Assembly: GCF_009496285.1 (NCBI RefSeq) | Contig: NZ_WIJK01000001.1 | Location: 62,001 to 126,000 of the forward strand | Length of the DNA stretch: 64,000 nucleotides | Direction of reading: 5' to 3' | Origin: Streptococcus mitis | GTDB lineage: Bacteria; Bacillota; Bacilli; Lactobacillales; Streptococcaceae | In this document: piece after piece, positions 17,138 to 27,009 of the stretch | Layout: each line of letters begins with the position of its first letter | Numbering within the stretch: the stretch's first letter is position 1 | Notes under the pieces: generated by a model | Seen by the model: the letters and a program-made list of their open reading frames with translations, nothing else | The model's database searches: none | Told to the model about the DNA's origin: nothing | Made by a program: the position numbers and the translations under genes

Positions 17138-19961
17138 GATGTAACTTTCCTTTCAAATACTGTCCTGTATAGCTTGCTTGGTTAGCAGCTACTTCTTCTG
17201 GAGTTCCTGTTGCGATAATAGTTCCGCCACCGACACCACCTTCTGGTCCTAAGTCGATAATATGGTCTGCTGTTTTGATAACATCCAGATTGTGCTCAAT
17301 GACGAGAACTGTATTGCCATCATCAACAAAGCGAGACAAAACGGTGAGTAGTCGAGCGATGTCCTCAGTATGCAAACCAGTTGTCGGTTCATCTAGAATG
17401 TAGAAGGATTTACCGGTCGAGCGCTTATGGAGTTCGCTAGCCAGCTTCATACGTTGAGCTTCTCCACCAGAAAGAGTTGTGGCTGGTTGTCCTAAGGTCA
17501 CATAACCTAGACCAACATCCTTAATCGTCTGAAGTTTGCGCTGAATTTTCGGAATGTGTTGGAAGAACTCCACCGCATCGTTAACGGTCATGTCCAAGAC
17601 CTGCGAGATATTCTTTTCCTTATAGTGAACTTCTAGAGTTTCACTGTTGTAACGAGTCCCGTGGCAAACTTCACAAGCCACGTAAACATCTGGCAAGAAA
17701 TGCATCTCAATCTTGATAATCCCATCACCCGAGCAAGCTTCACAGCGACCGCCCTTGACGTTGAAACTGAAACGCCCCTTCTTATAGCCACGAATCTTGG
17801 CTTCATTTGTCTGAGCAAAGAGGTCCCGAATGTCATCAAAGACACCTGTATAGGTAGCAGGGTTGGACCTCGGTGTTCGTCCGATTGGACTTTGGTCAAT
17901 ATCTATCAGACGGTCGATATGTTCAATCCCTGTAATGGTTTTAAACTTACCAGGCTTGTCTGAATTGCGGTTGAGCTTCTGGGCAATAGCTTTTTTGAGA
18001 ATGCTATTGATTAGGGTCGATTTCCCTGAACCTGATACCCCTGTCACTGCGATGAATTTTCCTAGTGGAAAGCGAGCTGTGACATTTTGCAGGTTGTTCT
18101 CACGCGCTCCTGTCACCTCGATAAAGCGACCATTTCCCACACGGCGCTCTTCTGGTACTGGAATGGCACGTTTTCCTGATAGATACTGTCCGGTAATGGA
18201 CTTGCTGTTGCGCGCTACTTGCTTAGGCGTTCCTGCCGCAACAATTTCTCCACCAAAGACTCCCGCTCCAGGACCGACGTCAATCAAATAATCCGCCTCT
18301 CGCATGGTATCTTCATCATGTTCTACTACGATCAAGGTGTTCCCCAAATCACGCATCTTTTTCAGACTGGCAATCAGACGGTCATTGTCCCTCTGGTGAA
18401 GACCGATAGACGGCTCATCTAAGATATAGAGGACTCCTGAGAGATTGGAACCAATCTGAGTCGCCAAACGAATACGTTGGCTCTCCCCACCTGATAATGT
18501 TCCTGCAGAACGAGAAAGGGTCAGATAGTTGAGACCGACATTATTGAGGAAGGTCAAGCGGTCTTTGATTTCCTTAAGAATCGGACGAGCAATGATGGCT
18601 TCGTTTTCAGATAGAGTCAACTGGCTTACCAAGTCCAAGTGGTCTGCGATAGACAGGTCTGAAATTTCTCCGATGTGTGGCCCTTGCTCACCACCCACAC
18701 GGACAGACAAGGCTTGGTCATTGAGACGATAGCCATGACAGGTTCCGCAGGTCAACTCATTCATGTAGAGGCGCATCTGGGTGCGGGTGTAATCACTGTT
18801 AGTCTCGTGGTAGCGACGCTTGATATTATTGACAACTCCCTCAAACGGAATGTCGATATCGCGCACACCACCAAATTCATTCTCATAGTGGAAATGGAAT
18901 TCCTTGCCATCCGATCCGTAAAGAATCAAGTTCTTGTCTTCTTCTGACAAGTCCTCAAAAGGCTTGTCCATATCCACTCCAAAAGCTGTCATGGCTTGTT
19001 CTAGCATGTTTGGATAGTAGTTGGATGAGATAGGATTCCAAGGAGCCAAGGCTCCCTCACGTAGCGTTTTGCTGGCATCTGGCACTACCAAATCAGTATC
19101 CACCTCCAGCTTGATACCCAAACCATCACACTCACTACAAGAACCAAAAGGAGCATTGAAAGAGAAGAGACGAGGCTCTAGTTCCGGAACTGTAAAGCCG
19201 CAAACTGGACAAGCATAGTGTTCTGAGAAGAGCAACTCTGAATCATCCATAGTATCAATAACGACATAACCTTCAGCGATACGGAGAGCTGCTTCAATCG
19301 AATCAAAGAGACGACTACGGATACCTTCCTTGATGATGATACGGTCTACTACCACGTCAATGTTGTGTTGTTTATTCTTTTCAAGTTCAGGAACTTCGGT
19401 CACATCGTAAACAACTCCATCGACACGGACACGGACGTAACCATCCTTTTGAATCTTTTCAATCAGAGTCTTATGTTGCCCTTTTTTCTTACGAATAACA
19501 GGAGCTAAAATCTGCAAACGTTGGCGCTCTGGCAATTCCAAAACCTTGTCCACAATCTGCTCTACAGACGAAGCCTTGATAGCCCCATGTCCATTGATAC
19601 AGTAGGGTATTCCTACACGAGCATAGAGGAGACGTAGATAGTCGTTGATTTCCGTCGTTGTTCCAACCGTCGAACGTGGATTTTTACTAGTCGTTTTCTG
19701 GTCAATGGAAATGGCAGGGCTGAGACCATCGATAGAATCCACATCTGGCTTTTCCATATTGCCCAAGAACTGACGAGCATAGGCTGACAGACTTTCAACG
19801 TAGCGACGCTGCCCTTCAGCATAAAGGGTATCAAAGGCCAAACTAGATTTTCCTGATCCAGATAGTCCCGTCACCACAACTAGCTTGTCACGCGGAATTT
19901 CCACATCTATATTTTTTAAATTATGGGCGCGTGCCCCATGGATGACAATCTTATCTTGCAT
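17130..19961 (-). CDS. uvrA: Excinuclease ABC subunit A
   Basis: From the ATG at 19961 the protein has 943 residues, the usual UvrA size, with a GAAAGAAG ribosome site; an in-frame ATG at 19994 is less likely. The first Walker [10 protein letters not shown] is at residues 32-40, and a second, GVSGSGKST, follows in the C-terminal half. Two LSGGE signatures are present ([14 protein letters not shown] and [13 protein letters not shown]). Zinc-finger cysteines are seen in CPVCGF..CSECDG and [14 protein letters not shown]. UvrA scans DNA for bulky damage and loads UvrB. It is cotranscribed with the pepP-like gene. Confidence 0.98.
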   Translation of the reverse strand: MQDKIVIHGARAHNLKNIDVEIPRDKLVVVTGLSGSGKSSLAFDTLYAEGQRRYVESLSAYARQFLGNMEKPDVDSIDGLSPAISIDQKTTSKNPRSTVGTTTEINDYLRLLYARVGIPYCINGHGAIKASSVEQIVDKVLELPERQRLQILAPVIRKKKGQHKTLIEKIQKDGYVRVRVDGVVYDVTEVPELEKNKQHNIDVVVDRIIIKEGIRSRLFDSIEAALRIAEGYVVIDTMDDSELLFSEHYACPVCGFTVPELEPRLFSFNAPFGSCSECDGLGIKLEVDTDLVVPDASKTLREGALAPWNPISSNYYPNMLEQAMTAFGVDMDKPFEDLSEEDKNLILYGSDGKEFHFHYENEFGGVRDIDIPFEGVVNNIKRRYHETNSDYTRTQMRLYMNELTCGTCHGYRLNDQALSVRVGGEQGPHIGEISDLSIADHLDLVSQLTLSENEAIIARPILKEIKDRLTFLNNVGLNYLTLSRSAGTLSGGESQRIRLATQIGSNLSGVLYILDEPSIGLHQRDNDRLIASLKKMRDLGNTLIVVEHDEDTMREADYLIDVGPGAGVFGGEIVAAGTPKQVARNSKSITGQYLSGKRAIPVPEERRVGNGRFIEVTGARENNLQNVTARFPLGKFIAVTGVSGSGKSTLINSILKKAIAQKLNRNSDKPGKFKTITGIEHIDRLIDIDQSPIGRTPRSNPATYTGVFDDIRDLFAQTNEAKIRGYKKGRFSFNVKGGRCEACSGDGIIKIEMHFLPDVYVACEVCHGTRYNSETLEVHYKEKNISQVLDMTVNDAVEFFQHIPKIQRKLQTIKDVGLGYVTLGQPATTLSGGEAQRMKLASELHKRSTGKSFYILDEPTTGLHTEDIARLLTVLSRFVDDGNTVLVIEHNLDVIKTADHIIDLGPEGGVGGGTIIATGTPEEVAANQASYTGQYLKGKLHHE

Positions 19962-19992
19962 ATTACTTCTTTCTAGTTCATTGTTGCTTTCC

Positions 19993-20001
19993 ATTATACC
20001 A
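19993..20001 (-). promoter_or_regulatory. Extended -10 promoter of uvrA
   Basis: The minus strand reads TTTGGTATAATGG, a TGG-TATAAT extended -10 about 30 bp before the uvrA ATG. No clear -35. Confidence 0.6.
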
Positions 20002-20042
20002 AAAAAAGTGAAATTCTATTACCAAAAAAGCCGATTTTGTAG

Positions 20043-20048
20043 TATAAT
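20043..20048 (+). promoter_or_regulatory. -10 box of corA
   Basis: GTAGTATAATAG gives a consensus TATAAT about 55 bp before the corA ATG. The -35 region is weak. The promoter is divergent from that of uvrA. Confidence 0.5.
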
Positions 20049-20103
20049 AGTACGGTGTCAAAAATCACTGAAACACGGATTAGATTAGGAAAGGATAGGA
20101 GAT

Positions 20104-21048
20104 ATGAAACAAGTCTTTCTCTCAACAACAACTGAATTTAAAGAGATCGATACGCTCCAGCCGGGCACTTGGATCAATCTCGTCAATCCTACTCAAAGCG
20201 AATCGATGGAAATCGCCTCAGCCTTTGATATTGATATCGCCGATCTCCGTGCACCGCTCGATGCCGAAGAAATGTCTCGTATCACCATCGAAGATGAATA
20301 CACCTTGATTATCGTAGACGTCCCAATAACAGAGGAAAGAAATAACCAGACCTACTATGTGACTATTCCCTTGGGGATTATCATCACAGAAGAGGCTATC
20401 ATCACTACCTGCTTGGAGCCTCTACCACTTCTTGATGTCTTTATCAATCGTAGGCTTCGAAATTTCTATACCTTCATGCGTTCGCGCTTCATCTTCCAAA
20501 TCCTATACCGCAATGCGGAGATTTACCTAACTGCCCTCCGTTCGATTGAACGTAAGAGTGAGCAGATCGAGAGTCAACTTCACAAATCTACTCGAAACGA
20601 AGAATTGATCGAACTCATGGAGTTGGAGAAGACCATCGTCTACTTCAAAGCCTCTCTGAAGACAAACGAGCGCGTGATTAAAAAATTGACCAGCGCAACT
20701 AGCAATATCAAGAAATACCTTGAAGATGAAGACTTACTGGAAGATACCTTGATTGAAACGCAACAGGCCATCGAGATGGCGGACATCTATGGAAACGTCC
20801 TTCACTCTATGACAGAGACCTTTGCTTCTATCATTTCAAATAACCAGAACAATATCATGAAAACCTTGGCACTTGTGACTATCGTTATGTCCATCCCGAC
20901 CATGATTTTCTCAGCTTACGGAATGAACTTTAAGGACAATGAAATCCCTTTAAACGGAGAACCGCACGCTTTCTGGCTCATCGTCTTTATCGCCTTTGCT
21001 ATGAGTGTTTCTCTCACTCTTTACCTCATCCATAAAAAATGGTTCTAA
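20104..21048 (+). CDS. corA: CorA-type magnesium/cobalt channel
   Basis: The protein has 314 residues. A large cytoplasmic N-terminal domain is followed by two C-terminal membrane helices with the signature YGMN at residues 272-275 in the loop between them, which forms the pore entrance. The C-terminal end HKKWF is the usual basic anchor. CorA pentamers carry Mg2+ (and Co2+, Ni2+). An AGGAGAT site precedes the ATG. The DUF1129 gene follows after 12 bp, probably in the same transcript. No M-box is seen in front of this gene, unlike mgtA. Confidence 0.97.
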   Translation: MKQVFLSTTTEFKEIDTLQPGTWINLVNPTQSESMEIASAFDIDIADLRAPLDAEEMSRITIEDEYTLIIVDVPITEERNNQTYYVTIPLGIIITEEAIITTCLEPLPLLDVFINRRLRNFYTFMRSRFIFQILYRNAEIYLTALRSIERKSEQIESQLHKSTRNEELIELMELEKTIVYFKASLKTNERVIKKLTSATSNIKKYLEDEDLLEDTLIETQQAIEMADIYGNVLHSMTETFASIISNNQNNIMKTLALVTIVMSIPTMIFSAYGMNFKDNEIPLNGEPHAFWLIVFIAFAMSVSLTLYLIHKKWF

Positions 21049-21060
21049 ACAGGAGTTATT

Positions 21061-21735
21061 ATGTCACAGATTGATTTAAAAGAATTAACAAAGAAAAACC
21101 AGGAATTTATCCATATTGCAACCCAGCAATTTCTCAAGGACGGAAAAACAGATGCTGAAATCAAGGCTATCCTTGAAGAAGTCATTCCTCATATCCTTGA
21201 AGAACAACCAAAAGGAGTGACAGCTCGTTCTATCTACGGAGCACCAACTCACTGGGCTCATAGTTTCAGCGAAAAAGAGCAGTACGAAAAAGAACATCCA
21301 AAAGAAAACGACGATCCAAAATTGATGATGTTGGATTCAGCCCTTTTCATCACAGGACTATTTGCAGTAGTTAGCGCCTTGATGAGCTTCTTCTCAAACC
21401 AACCTGTGGCCTACGGATTGGTAACACTTATCAGTGTAGGAGCCTTTGGTGGAGTTGCCTTTTACCTGCTCTACCACTTCATCTACCGCTACTACGGACC
21501 AGATACTGACCGTAGCCAACGTCCTCCATTCTGGAAATCACTTTTGGTTATGTTAGCAACCATGTTTGCCTGGGTCTTCATCCTCTTCTTGAGTAACTTC
21601 CTTCCACAAGCCATCAACATCAGCTTACCACCTCTTGTTTTGTTGGTCATTGGAGGAGCTCTCCTTGCCCTACGTTTCTACCTCAAAAAACGTTTCAACA
21701 TCAAGAGCGCAAGTGCTGGACCTGCTAGATATTAA
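21061..21735 (+). CDS. DUF1129 family membrane protein
   Basis: The protein has 224 residues. A soluble N-terminal part (about 1-90) is followed by four hydrophobic segments, two about 98-148 and two about 162-210, and a basic end with KKRFNIK. The layout fits DUF1129 proteins of lactic acid bacteria. The function is unknown. It begins 12 bp after corA with its own GGAG site and ends before a strong terminator, so it is the second gene of a corA operon. A role linked to Mg2+ transport is possible but not shown. Confidence 0.85.
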   Translation: MSQIDLKELTKKNQEFIHIATQQFLKDGKTDAEIKAILEEVIPHILEEQPKGVTARSIYGAPTHWAHSFSEKEQYEKEHPKENDDPKLMMLDSALFITGLFAVVSALMSFFSNQPVAYGLVTLISVGAFGGVAFYLLYHFIYRYYGPDTDRSQRPPFWKSLLVMLATMFAWVFILFLSNFLPQAINISLPPLVLLVIGGALLALRFYLKKRFNIKSASAGPARY

Positions 21736-21742
21736 GATAAAC

Positions 21743-21781
21743 AATAAAAGTAGTGTGTTTTACAGACAGACTACTTTTATT
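21743..21781 (+). terminator. Terminator of the corA operon
   Basis: AATAAAAGTAG and CTACTTTTATT pair perfectly over 11 bp around 17 bases. It starts 7 bp after the DUF1129 stop. Confidence 0.75.
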
Positions 21782-21881
21782 ATGGCTCCAAAGCATTTTT
21801 TTATTCTCCAAAGAAAAGTAGCTACATTTTCTAAAAACGTTCTAATGTAAAGTCTTTCCTTAGAATCCCGAGGTTTTGTCC

Positions 21882-21910
21882 TTGAATCCAAGTTGTTTTT
21901 CTGTTATACT
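21882..21910 (+). promoter_or_regulatory. Promoter of the SemiSWEET gene
   Basis: TTGAAT (21882-21887), a 17 bp spacer ending TGT, and TATACT (21905-21910). An AAGGAG ribosome site follows. Confidence 0.75.
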
Positions 21911-21935
21911 AATAAAGTAATAAGGAGAAATATAT

Positions 21936-22199
21936 ATGACTAAACAGAGAATTAATCAAATTGTTGGTTCAATTGGTGCCTTTATCGGGATTATTGTATT
22001 TATAGCCTACATCCCCCAAATTTTTGCCAATTTACAAGGAAATAAAGCTCAACCATTTCAACCTTTATCAGCAGCTGTCTCTTGCTTAATCTGGGTCATT
22101 TATGGATGGACAAAAGAGCCTAAGAAAGACTGGATTCTAATCATTCCAAACTCAGCCGGGGTTATCCTTGGCGGACTGACTTTCCTTACTGCTCTATAA
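21936..22199 (+). CDS. SemiSWEET-type sugar transporter
   Basis: The protein has 87 residues and three membrane segments, which is exactly the SemiSWEET plan. The PQ motif is present as AYIPQI (about residues 24-29) in the first helix, and an Asn-containing third helix (IIPNSAGVILGG) lines the pore in this family. SemiSWEETs act as dimers and carry mono- or disaccharides down their gradient. The substrate is not known for streptococcal members. It is a single gene between its own promoter and terminator. Confidence 0.9.
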   Translation: MTKQRINQIVGSIGAFIGIIVFIAYIPQIFANLQGNKAQPFQPLSAAVSCLIWVIYGWTKEPKKDWILIIPNSAGVILGGLTFLTAL

Positions 22200-22214
22200 G
22201 AATACAACTACTAT

Positions 22215-22245
22215 AAAAAGCAACCACATCATTGGTTGCTTTTTT
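22215..22245 (+). terminator. Terminator of the SemiSWEET gene
   Basis: AAAAGCAACCA / TGGTTGCTTTT stem with CATCAT loop and a T-run of six. Confidence 0.9.
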
Positions 22246-22348
22246 ACTACTTTCTTGATCTAAAAGCCTTTTTCTGATTCTAATTCTTGTTGTTTCCCCT
22301 CATCTTTTGTGATAAAATAGGCTCAATCTATTTCTAGGAGGATAAGAT

Positions 22349-23386
22349 ATGATTTCTACTATTGGTATTGTGAGCTTGTCTAGTGGCATTATTGGAGAGG
22401 ACTTTGTCAAACACGAAGTGGACTTAGGCGTTCAACGTCTCAAGGACCTAGGACTCAATCCCATCTTTTTGCCCCATTCGCAAAAAGGATTAGACTTTAT
22501 CAAGGACCATCCTGAAGCTCGTGCAGAGGATTTGATTCAAGCCTTTTCTGATGATAGTATCGACATGATCCTATGTGCCATCGGCGGAGACGACACCTAT
22601 CGTTTGTTGCCCTACCTTTTTGAAAATGACCAACTAGAAAAAGTTATCAAACAAAAGATTTTTCTTGGCTTCTCAGATACAACCATGAACCATCTCATGT
22701 TGCATAAACTAGGAATCAAGACCTTTTATGGTCAATCCTTTTTAGCAGACATTTGTGAATTGGACAAGGAGATGTTGCCCTATAGCTTTCACTACTTTAA
22801 AGAATTGATTGAGACTGGAAGAATCTCAGAAATCCGCCCTAGTCACGTTTGGTATGAGGAACGAACTGACTTCAGTCCCAAGGCTCTAGGAACACCTCGT
22901 GTCAGTCATGCAAACACTGGTTTTGACTTGTTACAAGGAAATGCCCAATTCGAAGGAGAAATCCTCGGTGGTTGCCTCGAATCCCTCTACGATATCTTTG
23001 ACAACTCTCGATACGCAGATAGCACGGAGCTCTGCCAAAAATACAAACTTTTCCCTGACTTGTCAGACTGGGAAGGAAAGATCCTCTTGCTAGAGACAAG
23101 CGAAGAAAAGCCTGAGCCAGAAGACTTCAAAAAGATGTTGCGGACTTTAAAGGACACTGGCATATTCGAGGTCATCAATGGAATCTTGGTCGGAAAACCT
23201 ATGGATGAAACTTTCTATGACGACTATAAAGAGGCACTATTGGATATCATTGACAGCAATATCCCAATTGTCTATAATCTGAATATCGGACACGCAACTC
23301 CAAGAGCAATTGTACCCTTCGGAGTCCACGCCCATGTAGATGCAACGGAGCAAGTCATTCGCTTTGACTATAACAAAGAAAGCTGA
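22349..23386 (+). CDS. S66 family peptidase (LD-carboxypeptidase / MccF-like)
   Basis: The protein has 345 residues. The nucleophile-elbow region is FLGFSDTTMNHLMLHKLG with the catalytic Ser in GFSD, preceded by CAIGGDDTYRLLPYL. Later blocks are GGCLESLYDIF and GHATPRAIVPFG with the expected Glu and His. S66 enzymes cut L,D-peptide bonds in recycled murein peptides or, in the MccF group, peptide-nucleotide amide bonds that give resistance to microcin C. Which reaction this one performs cannot be decided here. It is a single gene ending in a strong terminator. Confidence 0.9.
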   Translation: MISTIGIVSLSSGIIGEDFVKHEVDLGVQRLKDLGLNPIFLPHSQKGLDFIKDHPEARAEDLIQAFSDDSIDMILCAIGGDDTYRLLPYLFENDQLEKVIKQKIFLGFSDTTMNHLMLHKLGIKTFYGQSFLADICELDKEMLPYSFHYFKELIETGRISEIRPSHVWYEERTDFSPKALGTPRVSHANTGFDLLQGNAQFEGEILGGCLESLYDIFDNSRYADSTELCQKYKLFPDLSDWEGKILLLETSEEKPEPEDFKKMLRTLKDTGIFEVINGILVGKPMDETFYDDYKEALLDIIDSNIPIVYNLNIGHATPRAIVPFGVHAHVDATEQVIRFDYNKES

Positions 23387-23408
23387 GATAGAACTCTCAG
23401 CTTTTTTA
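23381..23408 (+). terminator. Terminator of the S66 peptidase gene
   Basis: AGCTGAGA / TCTCAGCT stem with a 6 base loop and a T-run; it overlaps the stop codon. Confidence 0.9.
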
Positions 23409-23436
23409 TATTCTCCTATGTTCTAGACATCTAACG

Positions 23437-24003
23437 TCACTTATTTCCACTTTTCCATTCACAATCATTCTCGTGATCATCAATCAAGCCTGCAGCCTGT
23501 AGAAAAGATAAAACTGCAACTGGTCCAGTAAATTTGAAGCCACGTTTTTTGAGATCCTTGGATAATGTCTCAGACAAGGCTGTTTTGGCTGGTGCTTGAG
23601 CATAGTCAGGAACATCATTAACGATGGTTTTTCTATCAACAAAAGACCAAAGATAGATGTCAAAAGAGCCATACTCCTTCTGAACTTGCAGAAAAGCCTG
23701 AGCGTTGGTGCGCGTCGCAAAAATCTTGGCGCGATGACGAATGATAGCTGGATTTTCTAACAAAGATTCCAGTTCTTCATCCGTCATGTCTGCAACAGCT
23801 TGAATTTGGTAACCATGAAAAACTTGACGGAAGGCTTGGCGTTTATTGAGTACCGTTTCCCAAGATAAGCCTGCCTGATAAGTCTCCATACAGAGCAACT
23901 CAAAAAGCGCTTGGTCATCATGGAGGGGTTGGCCCCATTCCTCATCGTGATAGGCTACATAGAGAGGGTTGTTCATTTTAACCCAACCACAGCGTTTTAG
24001 CAT
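23437..24003 (-). CDS. tag: DNA-3-methyladenine glycosylase I
   Basis: The protein has 188 residues. It starts MLKRCGWV and has YHDEEWG, the Tag signature, then LFELLCMETYQAGLSWETVLNKR with the catalytic Glu in the MExxQAGLSW block, and a C-terminal Cys (DHENDCEW) that with the first Cys and His residues forms the structural zinc site of Tag. It removes 3-methyladenine from alkylated DNA. It starts 9 bp after ruvA ends and closes the mutL-ruvA-tag gene string. Confidence 0.96.
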   Translation of the reverse strand: MLKRCGWVKMNNPLYVAYHDEEWGQPLHDDQALFELLCMETYQAGLSWETVLNKRQAFRQVFHGYQIQAVADMTDEELESLLENPAIIRHRAKIFATRTNAQAFLQVQKEYGSFDIYLWSFVDRKTIVNDVPDYAQAPAKTALSETLSKDLKKRGFKFTGPVAVLSFLQAAGLIDDHENDCEWKSGNK

Positions 24004-24012
24004 AGACTTCTC

Positions 24013-24606
24013 CTATTTGACCAACATCTTAAGGGCAGATTTGATGTAGTTTTCAGCTGTATCAGAAGTTCCTTCAAAGAATTTCTTGATCTTCTTAAGC
24101 TCGGTCGCCTTGTAGCCCAAAGCCAGCATAGCTTCCATAGCTTCTTCCAATTCTTGGTTGTCACTGCTAGATGGAGCTGCAGTCTTAGCAGGGAGATCGT
24201 CTCCTGCCACAACCACCTTACCTTCTAAGTCCAAGACCATCTGTTGGGCTGTTTTCTTCCCGATTTTAGGGAATTTAGTCAAGTAGGTGATGTTCTTGGT
24301 TTCGATGGCTTGAACCAGGCCAGCATTGTCATCTGCTGCAATGATAGCCAGAGCTGATACAGGACCAATGCCCGACACCGAAATCAAGCTGAGAAAGAGT
24401 TTTTTCTCGTCTTCTGAACGGAAACCGTAAAGGAGATGAGCATCTTCGCGAACGACTTGATGCACATAGATTTGCGCTTCTTGATTGACTTGTCCTGAGT
24501 AAGCATAGGGATTGGCTACATGCAAGATATAACCGATACCGTTGGTTTCAAGAACGATATATTTGGCAGTGATTTTGGTAATGATTCCTTTTAAATATTC
24601 GTACAT
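24013..24606 (-). CDS. ruvA: Holliday junction branch migration protein RuvA
   Basis: The protein has 197 residues. The N-terminal OB domain starts [23 protein letters not shown] in two parts, the helix-hairpin-helix region has [15 protein letters not shown] and [16 protein letters not shown], and the C-terminal domain (from about 150) that contacts RuvB is present. RuvA tetramers bind the four-way junction and hold RuvB. RuvB is not in the window. A BOX element separates it from mutL upstream. Confidence 0.97.
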   Translation of the reverse strand: MYEYLKGIITKITAKYIVLETNGIGYILHVANPYAYSGQVNQEAQIYVHQVVREDAHLLYGFRSEDEKKLFLSLISVSGIGPVSALAIIAADDNAGLVQAIETKNITYLTKFPKIGKKTAQQMVLDLEGKVVVAGDDLPAKTAAPSSSDNQELEEAMEAMLALGYKATELKKIKKFFEGTSDTAENYIKSALKMLVK

Positions 24607-24622
24607 AATTTTCCCTTCAATT

Positions 24623-24728
24623 TATACTCAATGAAAATCAAATCTAAACTAGGAAGCTAACCGTAGGTATAACTTGAGTTAGGCAAGATAAGACTGACGC
24701 AGTTTAGAGAGATTTTCGAAGAGTATTA
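24623..24728 (-). repeat. BOX element between mutL and ruvA
   Basis: This is a diverged A-C type BOX of about 106 bp: the boxC end is ATACTCAATGAAAATCAAA and the boxA end GATTTTCGAAGAGTATTA. The core GGCAAGATAAGACTGACGC differs from the boxA consensus. Its boxA end supplies the TAA stop codon of mutL (24726-24728). Confidence 0.8.
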
Positions 24729-26675
24729 GTATTTTCCTAGCTCTCGGAGGCTAGTGTGATTTTCCTGAATGCGACGGAACATCTTTTCCATATCTGACTT
24801 GGTAAAGTGGACCAAAACAGGGCGTCCGTGTGGACAGTTGTAGGGGTTGTCACATTGGGAAAGTTGGTATAGAAGCTGTCTAGCTGAGTGGTCATCGATA
24901 CGATGGTTAGCCTTGATAGATCGCTTGCAGGACATCATGATCGCTAACTCTGCTCGGTATTTCTTGATTGAAACTTCCTTGGTCAAAAGGAGCATATCAC
25001 ACATCTCATAGATACCAGACTCGATTTCCTCCTCTGCCATCCAAATTGGATGTTCCCGTAGGATAAATTGATTTTCCCCATACTCTGATAGAAAGACACC
25101 AACTTCCTCCAAGAGAGGCATTCTTTCCTTGAGACGAAGGGCATCATCTGCAGGGAATTCAAAGATGTAGGGCACTAGGAGCTGCTGCTGGCTCTGGTCA
25201 ACATTGCCAATACTTTCGCGATACTCCTCATACTTAACCCGCTCCTGGGCTGCGTGTTGGTCTATGATGTAAAGCCCATCTCGCCCTTGAGCAAAGAGAT
25301 AGGTTCCGTGCATTTGCCCGAAAAATTCCAACTCTGGGAAACTCGAAGACTCTTCTCGCCCCAGCTTATCATAAGCCTTATCCAAACTAGCCATATCTAA
25401 CTCTGGATGATCCAGTTGGTCGTAGCTGACCGATTTTCTCTCTGCAAAATGCAGTTTAGCTGGCTTGGTCAACTGATCCAATGTTTCCTTAGCGAAGAGG
25501 CTCAAATCCTGTTTCTCTTCAGTCAAGTCTACTTGACTGTCTGAAACCTCAGCTGGAATAGAGATTGTTGCTTCCGTTTGCTCGTAGTAGAGATTGTTTT
25601 CTTTAAGTGGGAGAATGGTTTGCTCTACTTTTTCACGGTTGCGAACGGTAGATTTGGCAAGATTTTCCAAGGCATCCGGAATCAAGGTCTGCTCCTTGAG
25701 ACTCTTTGCAATAGCTTCTGAAACCAGCGCCATTAGTTCTCTTTCCTTGGAAATTCGCACCTCTTGCTTGGTCGGGTGCACATTGACATCGGCTAAGTAA
25801 GGGTCAATCTGGATATGAATCACAGCCAGCGGAAAACGCCCCACCATGAGTTTGCTTCCATAACCATCTAAAATGGCACGATTGAGCAGGAAATTTTTGA
25901 TATAACGGCCATTGATAAAAAGACTGATATAGTTGCGATTAGCCCGCGTCAATTCAGGCAATGAAACAAAGCCTGAAATTTCAAAATCTAGGTCAGAATT
26001 CTCAATTTCAACCATCTTTTTGGCACTAGCTAAACCATAAATCCCAGCAATGGCCTGACGCAGTTGACCCGTACCAGCTGTCCGTGTCATTTCCTTGCCA
26101 TCACTAATCAAACTAAAGGAAATCTCAGGATGGGCTAGCCCCAGACGATTGACGATATCGATGATATGAGACAACTCTGCCTGCTGGCTCTTCATATACT
26201 TGAGACGAGCTGGTGTATTGAAAAAAATATCCTCCACACAAACCTTGGTCCCAACAGGACTGGTCGCAGGCACAACTTCTTCTACTTCTCCTCCGCGAGC
26301 CACTAGCTTGGTCCCATGACTTGCACCCTCAACTGCAGTCAAAAGAGTCAGAACACTGACAGAAGCGATAGAGGGCAAGGCTTCACCACGGAAACCGAGC
26401 GTACGAATCCGAAAAAGATCCGCTTGATTCTTTATCTTACTAGTGGCATGACGACGGAGAGCCAACTCGACTTCATCGTGGGCAATCCCGTGACCATTAT
26501 CTGTAATTTGGATCTTCTTAAGTCCAGCTTCTTCAATCTCAACGATAATCTGGTTTGAGCCAGCATCGATAGCATTTTCAACTAATTCTTTGACAACGCT
26601 AGCAGGACGCTCGATGACTTCTCCTGCTGCAATCTGGTTGGCCAATACTTCTGGCAATTCAATAATATGAGACAT
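24726..26675 (-). CDS. mutL: DNA mismatch repair protein MutL (HexB)
   Basis: The protein has 649 residues. The GHKL ATPase domain has [20 protein letters not shown] and RHATSKI, and [12 protein letters not shown] near residues 93-104. The C-terminal dimerisation domain ends SLRELGKY. Between them is the long, variable linker. No endonuclease-type DQHAxxER-to-metal-site set beyond the common [13 protein letters not shown] is obvious, but that motif itself is present. MutL (HexB) couples mismatch recognition by MutS (HexA) to strand removal. Its TAA stop is formed by the end of a BOX element. Confidence 0.97.
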   Translation of the reverse strand: MSHIIELPEVLANQIAAGEVIERPASVVKELVENAIDAGSNQIIVEIEEAGLKKIQITDNGHGIAHDEVELALRRHATSKIKNQADLFRIRTLGFRGEALPSIASVSVLTLLTAVEGASHGTKLVARGGEVEEVVPATSPVGTKVCVEDIFFNTPARLKYMKSQQAELSHIIDIVNRLGLAHPEISFSLISDGKEMTRTAGTGQLRQAIAGIYGLASAKKMVEIENSDLDFEISGFVSLPELTRANRNYISLFINGRYIKNFLLNRAILDGYGSKLMVGRFPLAVIHIQIDPYLADVNVHPTKQEVRISKERELMALVSEAIAKSLKEQTLIPDALENLAKSTVRNREKVEQTILPLKENNLYYEQTEATISIPAEVSDSQVDLTEEKQDLSLFAKETLDQLTKPAKLHFAERKSVSYDQLDHPELDMASLDKAYDKLGREESSSFPELEFFGQMHGTYLFAQGRDGLYIIDQHAAQERVKYEEYRESIGNVDQSQQQLLVPYIFEFPADDALRLKERMPLLEEVGVFLSEYGENQFILREHPIWMAEEEIESGIYEMCDMLLLTKEVSIKKYRAELAIMMSCKRSIKANHRIDDHSARQLLYQLSQCDNPYNCPHGRPVLVHFTKSDMEKMFRRIQENHTSLRELGKY

Positions 26676-26721
26676 TTTCCAGCCCCTTTCTTAACTATTT
26701 TTATCTATTTCTCTGAAAACA

Positions 26722-26872
26722 ATACTCTTCAAAAATCTCTTCAAACCACGTCAGTCTCGCCTTGCCGTATATGTGTTACTGACTTCGTCAGTTCTATCCA
26801 TAACCTCAAAACAGTGTTTTGAGCAACCTGCGGCTAGCTTCCTCGCTTGCTCTTTGATTTTCATTGAGTATA
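26722..26872 (+). repeat. BOX element (A-B-C type) between mutL and tyrS
   Basis: The 151 bp element contains boxA (TACTCTTC, CAAACCACGTCAG, CGCCTTGCCGTA), one boxB with the hairpin TACTGACTTCGTCAGT, and boxC with AACCTCAAAACAGTGTTTTG and the end ATTTTCATTGAGTATA. It is the only copy in the window that retains boxB. It fills most of the 334 bp gap between divergent mutL and tyrS. Confidence 0.9.
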
Positions 26873-27009
26873 AGCTAGTGCTATTATACCATATTTCACT
26901 CGTTTCCAAAAAAGTCCAAGCAGCAACTTTCTTCCCGATTTTACTAGGTTATTTGCCAAGTTTGTGGTAAAATAGGTAGAAACAATATTTTAAAAAGGAG
27001 AAAAGACAC

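Noticed and set aside
26873..27009. Possible T-box leader of tyrS
   Set aside because: The space between BOX and tyrS is too short and lacks the conserved T-box sequence and a terminator hairpin. The same holds for aspS and hisS.
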